Below are positions 5,787-12,393 of a DNA stretch of 47,901 nt, in pieces. The notes under the pieces were generated by a model. That model saw only the letters and a list, made by a program, of their open reading frames with translations, ran no database searches and was not told where the DNA came from. The position numbers and the translations under genes are program-made. The first letter of the stretch is position 1. Each line of letters starts with the position of its first letter. Source of the DNA: a virus; the IMG/VR virus record IMGVR_UViG_3300023184_000203, positions 1 to 47,901 of that record; one strand, given 5' to 3'.

Positions 5787-6445
5787 TAGTTCTCACGAAC
5801 ATTACATACTTCAGTGTCAACAATTTCAATGTTGCCATTTTGTGAATCAACATACAGGTTGTCGTAGATTTCTTGTTCTACATCTGTATCTGAATCAGCA
5901 AGTAAATCTAATTGCATTGTTCCGCTAACTTCAATTGTTGCAGACCACTCAATGTCTCGAGTTAATGCAATATCTAGCGCTTCAGCAATAGAGCGAAGTG
6001 TTTCTTGGTCATCTGAATCAGCATATGCTTCAGTAATAATATCCTTAACTACGTTAATCTTAGAGTTAAGAACTTGAACCATTTTAGAGTTAGTACGACC
6101 ATTATGTAGTTCCCATTCAATGTTTACTACTTTATCAGTTGCATATTCTGCATCTGAATAACCACGGATTACTTTGTAGGTAACCAATAAGTTAGAGTTA
6201 TATGTATCAGGGATTGGTGTTGTAGTTGTTGTTGATTCCATTTGTTCCTCTTTCGTTTGGGTTGTTGGTGCAATTGTAGCATGCTCCACTGACACTAATG
6301 TGGTCTTACGGCCACACGGGCATGTGAGTTGTGTCACACCTGAAGGAAATCCAAATCCATCAGATGATGTTAGTTCTATTAGGCAATCGCATTCATCTGG
6401 GTCACAGACAAATGTGTACTTACTTGATATTAATTCGTTGGTCAT
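5786..6445 (-). CDS. Two-part protein with internal promoter and start (219 aa; inner form 151 aa)
   Basis: Function unknown. The N-terminal part (residues 1-68) is a small zinc-ribbon-like unit: CDPDECDCLIELTSS ... QLTCPCGRKTT. The rest is acidic alpha/beta with a Thr-rich linker (MESTTTTTPIPD). The full form starts at 6445, only 7 nt after the -10 of promoter P4, so it would be leaderless. A second complete early promoter (P3, 6273-6296) lies inside the coding sequence, followed by AACGAAAGAGG and ATG at 6241 in the same frame, giving a 151-aa form (5786-6241). Either one fused gene makes two products, or two once-separate genes have lost the stop between them. The frame stays open to 6475, but that start lies in the TGTCAG box. 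Confidence 0.7.
   Translation of the reverse strand: MTNELISSKYTFVCDPDECDCLIELTSSDGFGFPSGVTQLTCPCGRKTTLVSVEHATIAPTTQTKEEQMESTTTTTPIPDTYNSNLLVTYKVIRGYSDAEYATDKVVNIEWELHNGRTNSKMVQVLNSKINVVKDIITEAYADSDDQETLRSIAEALDIALTRDIEWSATIEVSGTMQLDLLADSDTDVEQEIYDNLYVDSQNGNIEIVDTEVCNVREN
6273..6296 (-). promoter_or_regulatory. Early-type promoter P3, inside a coding sequence
   Basis: Minus strand TAGTGTCAG, N10 ending TGC, TACAAT. Lies within the 219-aa frame and precedes the inner start at 6241. Confidence 0.7.
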
Positions 6446-6452
6446 AAAGAGA

Positions 6453-6476
6453 ATTGTACCAGGTCCCACTGACATT
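6453..6476 (-). promoter_or_regulatory. Early-type promoter P4 (leaderless)
   Basis: AAATGTCAG, N10 ending TGG, TACAAT, then 7 nt to the ATG at 6445. The only copy of this promoter class that appears to make a leaderless mRNA. Confidence 0.7.
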
Positions 6477-6511
6477 TACCATAGATTCTAGGGCTTTTTT
6501 TATTATGAACG

Positions 6512-6543
6512 TATGATGTACATCACACCCTCAATCTTGCGGG
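6512..6543 (-). promoter_or_regulatory. CRP/GlxR-like dyad and hairpin remnant upstream of P4
   Basis: TATGA-TGTACA-TCACA (6512-6527, 9 of 10 matches to TGTGA-N6-TCACA) followed by CCCTCAATCTTGCGGG, which looks like a hybrid of the CCCTCAA/TTGAGGG and CCCGCAA/TTGCGGG hairpins found at the same place elsewhere. Confidence 0.4.
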
Positions 6544-6547
6544 CACC

Positions 6548-6624
6548 TGGCGATCCATAACGGACTTGAACCGTCGACCTCTACCGTGACAGGGTAGCGC
6601 TCTAACCAACTGAGCTAATGGACC
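6548..6624 (-). tRNA. tRNA-Asp (anticodon GTC) with encoded CCA
   Basis: Full cloverleaf on the minus strand: acceptor GGTCCAT pairs with ATGGATC (one G-U), D arm with AGCTCAGTTGGTTAGAGC, anticodon stem CTACC/GGTAG around loop CTGTCAC (anticodon GTC), T arm GACGG-TTCAAGT-CCGTT, discriminator G and CCA encoded at 6548-6550. G73 and GTC fit Asp. It sits 39 nt after gene 6664-7671 and is probably cut from that transcript. Confidence 0.95.
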
Positions 6625-6663
6625 AAGGTGAGCAGTTTTAAATCTTGCTCAGGATTTATTTAT

Positions 6664-7671
6664 TTAGAAAGCCGAAACCAATTTCTTGATTTTGTTTTTC
6701 TCAGCAGTTAGAATTGGGTCAAAGCCTGAAGCACCAGCCATTAGTGTTTCAGAATTGCCACGACCTGAACGATAATAATCTAGGCGCTCAGTTAGGGCAT
6801 TGAAAGCGCCCCACTTAGTTCCCTTTATGTTAGCGTTAGTTGGTGAGTTATGATAAAGTTCATCAAGTAGCACAACTTTGTTTTCCCACTTAGTTAGCGC
6901 AACCTTAGCAGCATCTTTATCTGGTTTAGGATAAATTGTCTGAATCAACTTAGAAAATTCAGCATCGGTAATTGCCTGAGAGTAGAGAGCCTTAGCCTCA
7001 ACTTCAAACTCATCAAAGTATCCAAGCGCCATACCAAGAGTTTCACGAGCAACTTGAATGCGACCTTCAACAGATTGCGTGTGACGAATCTTGAATGATT
7101 GCTTAGCATTACGCATCGCAAGATTCAAAGTGTTTTGGCATACAACACGAACAGGTGTAACGGCTGCTTGAACGGCAACAGAACCATCGTGTGATGTCCA
7201 TACGATTAGATAGAGTTTAGTTTGGTCATTAGCACCTTGTGGGTCTAATACCATTGTGCGGGGAATGTCTACAGTTCCGAAAACCACTTTACCCTTTTTT
7301 AGTGAGCCAGCAGATTCCCAACGGCAATCAGCATTAGCATCGTGAATAGCATCAGCAAACGCAAACAGTTCCTCATTTTGAACTGGCTTGTAACGCTTGC
7401 CAACAGTTGCGAGAACATCTACACCCTTATTGAATGGGTTATCACGAATGACAAGAGATGCTTGAGATACATCATTCCAAGATTCGTCAATATGATTTGT
7501 AATTGGAGATAGACGAACATTCCAATTTGCTAACTTTGCCTCTTCAAGCATTGTAGCGGTTGTAACTTCCTCATCTTGTGTAAAGATTCGGTTAGCGAGA
7601 TTGTGCCAAGCAGGAGCACCACGAAGAGCAAAAGCAACTTCGCCGTTTTCCATTTCTAGATTATGAGCCAT
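6664..7671 (-). CDS. DUF932 / TIGR03299 phage-plasmid protein, 335 aa
   Basis: Matches the DUF932 (TIGR03299) family of phage- and plasmid-borne proteins of unknown biochemical role, which are usually 300-400 aa. Hallmarks: the start MAHNLEMENGEVAFALRGAPAWHNLA, VGKRYKPVQNEELFAFADAI, the block IVWTSHDGSVAVQAAVTPVRVVCQNTLNLA, and a C-terminal helical half ending in GTKWGAFNALTERLDYYRSGR. Single-gene unit from P5 with the leader AACGAAAGGAAAT; tRNA-Asp follows. Highly expressed early proteins of this kind are common in actinophages, but function remains open. Confidence 0.85.
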   Translation of the reverse strand: MAHNLEMENGEVAFALRGAPAWHNLANRIFTQDEEVTTATMLEEAKLANWNVRLSPITNHIDESWNDVSQASLVIRDNPFNKGVDVLATVGKRYKPVQNEELFAFADAIHDANADCRWESAGSLKKGKVVFGTVDIPRTMVLDPQGANDQTKLYLIVWTSHDGSVAVQAAVTPVRVVCQNTLNLAMRNAKQSFKIRHTQSVEGRIQVARETLGMALGYFDEFEVEAKALYSQAITDAEFSKLIQTIYPKPDKDAAKVALTKWENKVVLLDELYHNSPTNANIKGTKWGAFNALTERLDYYRSGRGNSETLMAGASGFDPILTAEKNKIKKLVSAF

Positions 7672-7700
7672 TTTTATTTCCTTTCGTTTGATTAGTCATA

Positions 7701-7724
7701 AGTATAACATCTGCCACTGACATT
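7701..7724 (-). promoter_or_regulatory. Early-type promoter P5
   Basis: AATGTCAG, N10 ending TGT, TATACT on the minus strand. Drives gene 6664-7671 and probably the tRNA. Confidence 0.75.
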
Positions 7725-7760
7725 ATCAATAGATAGTTACAATATGTCCGAATTGGGCGG

Positions 7761-7776
7761 TGTGAGTAATCTCACA
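7761..7776 (-). promoter_or_regulatory. Perfect CRP/GlxR-type dyad
   Basis: TGTGA-GTAATC-TCACA, 38 bp upstream of the TGTCAG box of P5. Confidence 0.6.
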
Positions 7777-7789
7777 AAAATCCAGGGGT

Positions 7790-7819
7790 TGTGGATAAGT
7801 CACGTAAGCCTGTGGATAA
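7790..7819. promoter_or_regulatory. Two perfect DnaA boxes
   Basis: TGTGGATAA at 7790-7798 and 7811-7819 (both the complement of TTATCCACA), directly after a TCCAGGGG motif. Same orientation, 12 bp apart. Confidence 0.6.
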
Positions 7820-7820
7820 C

Positions 7821-7836
7821 CCCTCAAGATTGAGGG
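7821..7836 (-). terminator. Hairpin at the end of a leftward unit, no U-tract
   Basis: CCCTCAA/TTGAGGG inverted repeat 22 bp past the stop of gene 7859-7990. Possible terminator without a U-run. Confidence 0.4.
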
Positions 7837-7858
7837 CACCCAGCTCAAGCTGTGTGTA

Positions 7859-7990
7859 TTATTTTAAATATTCTTCAATTACGTCTAGCGCTATGTGGTA
7901 CCTACAGTCACAATCCATATCATTTTCAATATGATCAAGATTATTAACCCATATGTCGTGAGCCATTTCGGTAATGGTATACAGTTCCAT
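7859..7990 (-). CDS. Hypothetical protein, 43 aa
   Basis: Not recognised. MELYTITEMAHDIWVNNLDHIENDMDCDCRYHIALDVIEEYLK spelled in parts: an acidic helix, a C-D-C motif and a final helix. Start overlaps the GP88-like stop (TAATG), so it is coupled to it. Last gene of the unit from P6. Confidence 0.6.
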   Translation of the reverse strand: MELYTITEMAHDIWVNNLDHIENDMDCDCRYHIALDVIEEYLK

Positions 7991-8739
7991 TATTTTTTAC
8001 TCGCAGAAAATCTTATATCCGCTTTACCGTAGACACACAATCCACACGATACGCAGGCGGACCCTGCATTGCTAATCAGTGGAATGCTTTTCATATTCTC
8101 AGGACACTTAGCACCAGGCTTGCCAGTCAATTCTTTCATTGTGCTTTCAGTTACGGCGAATGTCTTACCTAGGTAGGCAAGTCGAATACCTTCATTTACT
8201 TTTAGTTCGTGGCCGATTTCTTTATTATCATCATCGGTAGAATAATACAGTGAGAGATTAGATACATCTTTCAAAATAAGCGCTGCAGCCTTCACACGTG
8301 TGTAAACCCAAAATTGAATGTTGGGATGATTTTCGATAACAGTCTTCCAGGCATACGTGTAAGTATCATTGAAGAAGTCGCCGTCCCAGTGGATACGGAA
8401 TAACTTAGGAGCGTCTTTCTTATTACAATCGGCAACGAATTCCATAATCATTTCATTTAGAAGAGAGACCATAGTATCGTTATCGGCGTCCTTTAGCAGG
8501 GCCCAATTGTGTAGCAGATTAGTTTTTACTCCTGGGAATAACTTTTCAAGTTTTCCTGCGTAGCATACGCTTTCACAAATACTAGTGGCACCAGGGCACG
8601 AGTAAGCCTTTCCAGCAGGTAGTCCGAAAGTGTTGGCAATTGCGGCTTGCTTTCCATTTTTAGTGACAAGGTTAGCGACCTTTCTATCGTTAGAGCGTTT
8701 CAGTTTCATAGGGGTAATTATAGCGGTTAGGTCTGACAT
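7990..8739 (-). CDS. Gene product 88 (GP88) family protein, 249 aa
   Basis: Resembles the GP88 family (PF17338) named after a mycobacteriophage gene; function unknown. Seen: LKRSNDRKVANLV near residue 13, the Cys set C48-C55-C59 (SCPGATSICESVCYAGK), FRIHWDGDFFN, FWVYTRV, and a C-terminal C229-x2-C232-x2-C235 (ACVSCGLC). The arrangement of Cys clusters at both ends suggests a bound metal or iron-sulfur cluster; a link to radical-SAM-like chemistry is speculative. Length fits the family. Coupled to the small Cys-containing gene upstream (8739) and the 43-aa gene downstream. Confidence 0.85.
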   Translation of the reverse strand: MSDLTAIITPMKLKRSNDRKVANLVTKNGKQAAIANTFGLPAGKAYSCPGATSICESVCYAGKLEKLFPGVKTNLLHNWALLKDADNDTMVSLLNEMIMEFVADCNKKDAPKLFRIHWDGDFFNDTYTYAWKTVIENHPNIQFWVYTRVKAAALILKDVSNLSLYYSTDDDNKEIGHELKVNEGIRLAYLGKTFAVTESTMKELTGKPGAKCPENMKSIPLISNAGSACVSCGLCVYGKADIRFSASKK

Positions 8740-8891
8740 TATAGGTCACCCATTTCTGCATCGGCCATACGTGTTTCCATATAGTCTGCGACGGGGTCAC
8801 GATAGAAGACGGCATCGGAAGAGGAGTAGCCTTTAGCGCATATTGTGCAGATAGAATAGTTAGTACAGTAGCAGGAGTTAATATCGTTCAT
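8739..8891 (-). CDS. Small Cys-rich protein, 50 aa
   Basis: Not recognised. CYCTNYSICTICAKGYSS near the N-terminus gives C-x-C and C-x2-C pairs, probably a zinc knuckle. The frame is open to 8942, but AACGAAAGGTCGTCTC just before the ATG at 8891 fixes the start, and P6 lies downstream of the longer start. Stop and next start overlap at 8739. Confidence 0.7.
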   Translation of the reverse strand: MNDINSCYCTNYSICTICAKGYSSSDAVFYRDPVADYMETRMADAEMGDL

Positions 8892-8919
8892 GAGACGACC
8901 TTTCGTTGGTTGAATGGCA

Positions 8920-8943
8920 AGTATAGCAGAATGGACTGACATA
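8920..8943 (-). promoter_or_regulatory. Early-type promoter P6
   Basis: ATATGTCAG, N10 ending TGC, TATACT. Drives the three-gene unit 8891 to 7859. Confidence 0.75.
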
Positions 8944-8968
8944 TTCCAATTCTAGCTCAGTTTTCCAG

Positions 8969-8984
8969 GGTGATTTTGATCACA
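8969..8984 (-). promoter_or_regulatory. CRP/GlxR-type dyad
   Basis: GGTGA-TTTTGA-TCACA, 9 of 10 matches, preceded by TTTTCCAGGG. Upstream of P6. Confidence 0.45.
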
Positions 8985-9004
8985 CCCTTAACGACACGCC
9001 CGAC

Positions 9005-9050
9005 CCCGCAACATTGCGGGCAGCTGTGGCGGGACCCAAAGATCCCGCCA
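9005..9050 (-). terminator. Tandem GC hairpins without U-tract
   Basis: CCCGCAA/TTGCGGG (9005-9020) and TGGCGGGA/TCCCGCCA (9027-9050, 8-bp stem, 8-nt loop), just past the stop of gene 9056-9283. They fit terminators lacking a U-run, as reported for some actinobacteria. CGACACGCCCGACCCC precedes the first hairpin. Confidence 0.5.
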
Positions 9051-9055
9051 ATAAC

Positions 9056-9283
9056 TTAGCGACTATTTACTTGTGTTACTATTTGTTCATCAAGAAACAT
9101 TGCGGTAATTTTTTTATTTTTTACGGTATCAAACACGTAAGCATTTACTTGACCATAAAATTTATTTAGATTACTAAATACTAATTCAGTTAAGTATTCT
9201 TTATCTACACCTTGTTCTGAATAAATAGTTACATCATTTAATTTGTTTGCGTCGTAGATTTCTACTCTGAAACGATTATTCAT
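9056..9283 (-). CDS. Hypothetical protein, 75 aa
   Basis: Not recognised. Alpha/beta pattern: MNNRFRVEIYDANKLNDVTIY strand, an acidic helix, then NAYVFDTVKNKKITAMFLDEQ strands. Leader ACAAAGGTAATACA gives a ribosome site. No early promoter between it and the gene upstream, so it is probably read through from P7; the 100-nt gap contains long inverted arms (AAGTTTCC / GGGAAACT on the minus strand) that may process or attenuate the transcript. Confidence 0.65.
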   Translation of the reverse strand: MNNRFRVEIYDANKLNDVTIYSEQGVDKEYLTELVFSNLNKFYGQVNAYVFDTVKNKKITAMFLDEQIVTQVNSR

Positions 9284-9383
9284 TGTATTACCTTTGTTAG
9301 TAGTTTCCCGAAGGAGAGCAGTTTGGCAACATACTCAGGTTGTTTATTCCTGTATGCCCCACCATTAGGGGCGTGTAGGAAAC

Positions 9384-9800
9384 TTAGAGATACTTAGCAA
9401 TCTGCTTCATTGTGGAAGCATTTACTGTTTCCTCATCTGTCATCTTGAGAATTGTGAGAGCATTTGTGATGTCCTCTTTCATCTCACGATAAGAGTGCTG
9501 ATGGATAACCTCAAAATCTTTTTCAGGTTCAGTAGGGAAAGTTCCCTCTTTTGTGATGATGTCAAAATCAACATTGAGAGTGTTGTTCCAAGAACGATAG
9601 TTTGTGCGTAGGTTTTCAGCCTTTGAGAAGTTAGCAATAGCCCACTTACCAATTTCCTTGCGCCACGCTTCTACTGCCTTTTGATACTTTGCTTCGTTAG
9701 CACCTGTTGATGCGTAGTCTTTTTCTAGTTTAGCAAGAGTGCCTTCTAGTGCCTTGATTACTTTGGCAGTTGCTACCTTTACTGTTATTGCTCTAGTCAT
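9384..9800 (-). CDS. Conserved phage protein of unknown function, 138 aa
   Basis: Largely helical, Lys-rich N-terminus (MTRAITVKVATAKVIKALEGTLAKLEKDYAS) followed by AVEAWRKEIGKWAIANF and a C-terminal HQHSYREMKEDITNALTILKMTDEETVNAS. Likely a small soluble actinophage protein; no catalytic motif visible. Strong ribosome site AACGAAAGGTAATAA and promoter P7 suggest high early expression. GC and codon use (AAG, CTC, GAG) are higher than in the structural genes. Confidence 0.7.
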   Translation of the reverse strand: MTRAITVKVATAKVIKALEGTLAKLEKDYASTGANEAKYQKAVEAWRKEIGKWAIANFSKAENLRTNYRSWNNTLNVDFDIITKEGTFPTEPEKDFEVIHQHSYREMKEDITNALTILKMTDEETVNASTMKQIAKYL

Positions 9801-9835
9801 TTATTACCTTTCGTTGGTTGGTTGTTGTTATGGAT

Positions 9836-9859
9836 AGTATAGCAGGGGGGTCTGACATT
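9836..9859 (-). promoter_or_regulatory. Early-type promoter P7
   Basis: AATGTCAG, N10 ending TGC, TATACT. Drives gene 9384-9800 and probably 9056-9283. Confidence 0.75.
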
Positions 9860-9936
9860 ATTAAGTTGTGTGAGCATTTTTAAGACATACTCAGGTCTTG
9901 GCTTAGCACTCAATTAGAGTGTGTGCCTCCGTCTTA

Positions 9937-10116
9937 TCAGCCAAGTAGCGCTTTAGCCGATACTGAAGTCCAACGAGTTTCTTTTGTTGGTAGTTCCAGT
10001 AACACACGCACCGAGCCAGATGCTTGTGGGTGTATCTCTTTGATAACACCTGTTCTCTTTGACTTTAGGGTGGTGAATAAATCGCCAACCTCATAGGTAT
10101 GATTATCTATTGTCAT
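9937..10116 (-). CDS. Small SH3/KOW-like protein, 59 aa
   Basis: Function unknown. The sequence YEVGDLFTTLKSKRTGVIKE then GSVRVLLELP and TRWTSVSAKALL reads as a small all-beta barrel of the SH3/KOW type that occurs in many short phage proteins. Leader AGAGGCAAAA before the ATG; promoter P8 30 nt upstream. A CACTC/GAGTG hairpin follows the stop. Confidence 0.65.
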   Translation of the reverse strand: MTIDNHTYEVGDLFTTLKSKRTGVIKEIHPQASGSVRVLLELPTKETRWTSVSAKALLG

Positions 10117-10144
10117 TTTTGCCTCTTTTCTTTGTTAGGTTGTA

Positions 10145-10168
10145 ATTATAGCATTGGGGTATGACATT
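10145..10168 (-). promoter_or_regulatory. Early-type promoter P8
   Basis: AATGTCAT (one change from the consensus box), N10 ending TGC, TATAAT. Drives gene 9937-10116. Confidence 0.7.
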
Positions 10169-10211
10169 AGTCTAGCCCTATCTCACTATCTGAGAAAGTT
10201 ATTGTGTGACC

Positions 10212-10478
10212 TTAGTCACTTTCAGGTAGCCAAGCGTCTAAGTGGTGCTGTTCGATAATAGCCCAAGCGGGTGCGTGGGTATTTCCCTTATAGGATACGC
10301 CTTCGGGCATTTCGATCAATTTATCATAGGATTCATCATAGTAAGCATCGATAGCATCGATACACGGCTTTACCATAGAAAGCGGAACGGGTGGATAGTG
10401 ATTACCTTGTAAGTGATAAGCAATACCTTGTTCTAAATCAAACTCAGTAGATAAATCAAGTGCTGTTGTGTATCCCAT
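10212..10478 (-). CDS. Hypothetical protein, 88 aa
   Basis: Not recognised. Acidic alpha/beta protein with LQGNHYPPVPLSMVKPCIDAIDAYYDESYDK and a C-terminal THAPAWAIIEQHHLDAW. Possible metal site from the His pair is speculative. Start overlaps the upstream stop at 10478. Confidence 0.7.
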   Translation of the reverse strand: MGYTTALDLSTEFDLEQGIAYHLQGNHYPPVPLSMVKPCIDAIDAYYDESYDKLIEMPEGVSYKGNTHAPAWAIIEQHHLDAWLPESD

Positions 10479-10684
10479 TAGTTAGCCACCTTTAGAATTG
10501 CGTAAGTGCCATTAGCATTTATGATGTCAATTACTGGTTGTATAGCAGATACCAATAAATTTTTTAGCATTGACTCTAGCATAGCAATTTGTGATTGTTC
10601 ATCTAATTCTAAGAATTGTTTTGCGATAGGGTGTGTTTCGTCAAACTCAGTTACGAATTTGAGTGAGTGTTCTACTGGTGTCAT
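10478..10684 (-). CDS. Hypothetical protein, 68 aa
   Basis: Not recognised. Helical, with VEHSLKFVTEFDETHPIAKQFLELDEQSQ and a hydrophobic C-terminal half (SAIQPVIDIINANGTYAILKVAN). First gene after P9, with the consensus leader AACGAAAGGTAACAA. Confidence 0.7.
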   Translation of the reverse strand: MTPVEHSLKFVTEFDETHPIAKQFLELDEQSQIAMLESMLKNLLVSAIQPVIDIINANGTYAILKVAN

Positions 10685-10712
10685 TTGTTACCTTTCGTTG
10701 TTGGATAGTAGT

Positions 10713-10736
10713 ATTATAGCCTATGGCACTGACATT
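10713..10736 (-). promoter_or_regulatory. Early-type promoter P9
   Basis: TAATGTCAG, N10 ending GGC, TATAAT. Drives genes 10684 and 10478. Confidence 0.75.
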
Positions 10737-10767
10737 ACCTAATTCATTGTCGGCGTGTCGCAGCTTT

Positions 10768-10783
10768 TGTGATATTTCTCACA
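10768..10783 (-). promoter_or_regulatory. Perfect CRP/GlxR-type dyad
   Basis: TGTGA-TATTTC-TCACA, followed by AAATCCAGGA. A GGCGTGTCG copy lies just before it. Confidence 0.6.
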
Positions 10784-10794
10784 AAATCCAGGAC

Positions 10795-10826
10795 TTATCC
10801 ACAAGTGGTCTTAAGCCTGTGGATAA
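10795..10826. promoter_or_regulatory. Two perfect DnaA boxes, inverted
   Basis: TTATCCACA (10795-10803) and TGTGGATAA (10818-10826) face each other across 14 bp; together they could also form a 9-bp stem. Confidence 0.6.
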
Positions 10827-10827
10827 C

Positions 10828-10843
10828 CCCGCAACATTGCGGG
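10828..10843 (-). terminator. CCCGCAA/TTGCGGG hairpin
   Basis: Same 7-bp hairpin as at 9005-9020, no U-run. It follows the DnaA boxes and lies at the 3' side of the leftward unit ending at 10977. Confidence 0.4.
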
Positions 10844-10933
10844 CATCCGCACGTAATTTTAGATCGCAAATTAATTTTCAGATTTATTTTTATGTTTTAT
10901 TTTGCGTGTATATTTTTTTTTATTGCGGACAGG

Positions 10934-10957
10934 TTGCGCCGCATTACTGCGACGCAA
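10934..10957 (-). terminator. Strong hairpin with GTAA tetraloop
   Basis: 10-bp stem (one G-U) read leftward as TTGCGTCGCA-GTAA-TGCGGCGCAA, 20 nt past the stop of gene 10977-11168. No U-run follows, but on the opposite strand it is preceded by a ten-T run. Confidence 0.5.
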
Positions 10958-10976
10958 TTCCTGAATTCGTTTTACT

Positions 10977-11168
10977 TTATCTTGAAGTGAAGTTAGGAAC
11001 ATTATACCCACTCGCTTCGTGAAATCGGTTTACATCAAATCGCTCATTATCTTTCGCAAACATTTCTGCGAAATCATTTACAATTTTAGAAAATAAAGCA
11101 GGGTGAGTTTTATCGCTGGCATACTTTAGAATTTCTGCCGTTGCGACATAATCTTTTCGTGTCATCAT
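10977..11168 (-). CDS. Hypothetical protein, 63 aa
   Basis: Not recognised. Helical: RKDYVATAEILKYASDKTHPALFSKIVNDFAEMFAKDNERFDVNRFHEA in overlapping segments, a pattern seen in small phage proteins where a helix pair precedes a DVNRF turn. Start overlaps the upstream stop (ATGATG/ATGA). Confidence 0.65.
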   Translation of the reverse strand: MMTRKDYVATAEILKYASDKTHPALFSKIVNDFAEMFAKDNERFDVNRFHEASGYNVPNFTSR

Positions 11169-11374
11169 TTTACTTCAACGACCTTTCTTTCCTCACGATA
11201 AAAAATTTTAGTAAAGCATTTCATTTCTGAATTGTAAAGATTTACAGTTGAGAATTTATCAGCAAATCCCCAATCAACGAACGCAAAGAAATCTTTCCAC
11301 GCTTCAAATTCGTTTTCGTAGTCTTTCTGCCAGTGTGGGGCATTTCCGTCATAGGCTAGAGTTATTTTATACAT
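11165..11374 (-). CDS. Hypothetical protein, 69 aa
   Basis: Not recognised. Aromatic-rich alpha/beta protein (MYKITLAYDGNAPHWQKDYE, FEAWKDFFAFVDWGF, STVNLYNSEMKCF). Preceded by GACGAAAGGGAAACTA, so this is the first gene translated from P10, whose promoter lies inside the upstream Cys-rich gene. Confidence 0.65.
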   Translation of the reverse strand: MYKITLAYDGNAPHWQKDYENEFEAWKDFFAFVDWGFADKFSTVNLYNSEMKCFTKIFYREERKVVEVK

Positions 11375-11495
11375 TAGTTTCCCTTTCGTCAGTTACACAT
11401 TTACATTGTTGAATTGCTATTGTATCAGTTAGCACTGACACAACGGCAAGAGTATCGCAATTAGAGCAAATCCACATTCCAGCAATTTCGCTCAT
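11367..11495 (-). CDS. Small zinc-ribbon-like protein, 42 aa
   Basis: MSEIAGMWICSNCDTLAVVSVL then QQCKCVTDE gives C-x2-C and C-x-C, a minimal zinc ribbon. Start overlaps the upstream stop (ATGA) and stop overlaps the next start. Promoter P10 lies within its coding sequence, so the TGTCAG box is at the same time codons of this gene. Confidence 0.6.
   Translation of the reverse strand: MSEIAGMWICSNCDTLAVVSVLTDTIAIQQCKCVTDERETNV
11419..11442 (-). promoter_or_regulatory. Early-type promoter P10, inside a coding sequence
   Basis: TTGTGTCAG, N10 ending TGA, TACAAT. Drives genes 11374 and 11168. Confidence 0.65.
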
Positions 11496-11617
11496 TCGAA
11501 CGCTCCTTCGTTTAGTAATCCAATTTCAATTTGAAATAATTCATCTGGCGTTGCTTCTGATAAATCAACCCAGCCAGCACCATTTTCATTTATTCTAAAA
11601 ATTTCTATGTATCCCAT
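11492..11617 (-). CDS. Hypothetical protein, 41 aa
   Basis: Not recognised. MGYIEIFRINENGAGWVDLS strand pair then an acidic helix EATPDELFQIEIGLLNEGAFE. Both ends overlap neighbours (TAATG, ATGA), so it belongs to the chain from P11. Confidence 0.6.
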   Translation of the reverse strand: MGYIEIFRINENGAGWVDLSEATPDELFQIEIGLLNEGAFE

Positions 11618-11784
11618 TAGTTTTCACACTCACATTCATTTGAGTAATCAAATTCGCAAAAGTAGCAACCTTGTTGCTCGCCGTGCGCCTTACAGACATA
11701 AATAAATTGTTGTTCATCACAACATATTTTTATTTCATCTTTGATAAAATAAAATTCGTTTTCGTCAATGTATGTATTTATCAT
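11617..11784 (-). CDS. Small Cys-rich protein, 55 aa
   Basis: Not recognised. Contains CC at about 21-22, C-x2-H near 31-34 (CKAH), C-x2-C (CYFC) and a terminal C-x-C (NECECEN), so zinc binding is likely. Starts right after the stop of the upstream gene and overlaps the next start as TAATG. Confidence 0.6.
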   Translation of the reverse strand: MINTYIDENEFYFIKDEIKICCDEQQFIYVCKAHGEQQGCYFCEFDYSNECECEN

Positions 11785-12021
11785 TTACTCACCAACCTTT
11801 ACTACAACAGTAGCGTAAAAATCATTTCCATAAGTGGAAGGCTTTCCCATTTCATATTGTGGTCGCACCAAAACGGTGTACGCTTCTGCGCCGTCATACC
11901 AAACATTTTCTCGTTTAGTTGCTCGTGAAATAATTCCTGCTTTGCCTTTGCGAGCAAAAGAGTGTGAGCGGTAGTAGGTTCCCTCTAAGAGGCTTTCGAT
12001 TGTATAAACAGTTGCTGACAT
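11785..12021 (-). CDS. Hypothetical protein, 78 aa
   Basis: Not recognised. All-beta pattern: MSATVYTIESLLEGTYYRSHSF, GKAGIISRATKRENVWYDGAEAY, TVLVRPQYEMG, NDFYATVVVKVGE. Leader AACGAAAGGCGGACACA precedes the ATG. First gene of the unit from P11. Confidence 0.7.
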   Translation of the reverse strand: MSATVYTIESLLEGTYYRSHSFARKGKAGIISRATKRENVWYDGAEAYTVLVRPQYEMGKPSTYGNDFYATVVVKVGE

Positions 12022-12053
12022 TGTGTCCGCCTTTCGTTGTTGTTATACCCGTA

Positions 12054-12077
12054 ATTATACACGAACCCACCGACATT
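12054..12077 (-). promoter_or_regulatory. Early-type promoter P11
   Basis: AAATGTCGG (one change), N10 ending GTG, TATAAT. Confidence 0.7.
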
Positions 12078-12122
12078 TTCCAATCCTAGGGGTAATCATC
12101 TCACTATGTGGAGCGTGGGCTA

Positions 12123-12161
12123 TGTGATAAACCTCACACGGGCTATGTGATAAACATCACA
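12123..12161 (-). promoter_or_regulatory. Two perfect tandem CRP/GlxR-type dyads
   Basis: TGTGA-TAAACC-TCACA (12123-12138) and TGTGA-TAAACA-TCACA (12146-12161), centres 23 bp apart, about two helical turns. The clearest example of this dyad in the window. Confidence 0.65.
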
Positions 12162-12244
12162 CGAATATGTCCGTTTTGTCTGTCAAATCGACACGCCGTA
12201 AAATTCCAGGGTTTTTATAACATTTACATAACGACACGCCCGAC

Positions 12245-12280
12245 CCCGCTTCTTTGCGGGCCAGCTTGACTTTGTCAAGC
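12245..12280 (-). terminator. Hairpin pair after the leftward unit
   Basis: CCCGC/GCGGG (12245-12260) and GCTTGAC-TTT-GTCAAGC (12264-12280), 15 bp past the stop at 12295. CGACACGCC copies flank the pair on both sides. Confidence 0.45.
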
Positions 12281-12294
12281 CGACACGCCGTTAT

Positions 12295-12393
12295 CTATTG
12301 ATAATCTTTTAGAATTTCTTCTAATTCGTTTATTTGTTTATCGGTAAGATGATCGAGCTGAATTGCTTTTTCAAATCCAAATAAATCTTTCAT
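12295..12393 (-). CDS. Hypothetical peptide, 32 aa
   Basis: MKDLFGFEKAIQLDHLTD then KQINELEEILKDYQ: a two-helix acidic peptide. Its ATG overlaps the stop of the 64-aa gene (ATGA), which supports translation despite the size. Function unknown. Confidence 0.5.
   Translation of the reverse strand: MKDLFGFEKAIQLDHLTDKQINELEEILKDYQ

Noticed and set aside
6548-6624. Phage attachment site within the tRNA gene
   Set aside because: No integrase gene or second partial tRNA copy is in the window, so an att site cannot be supported.
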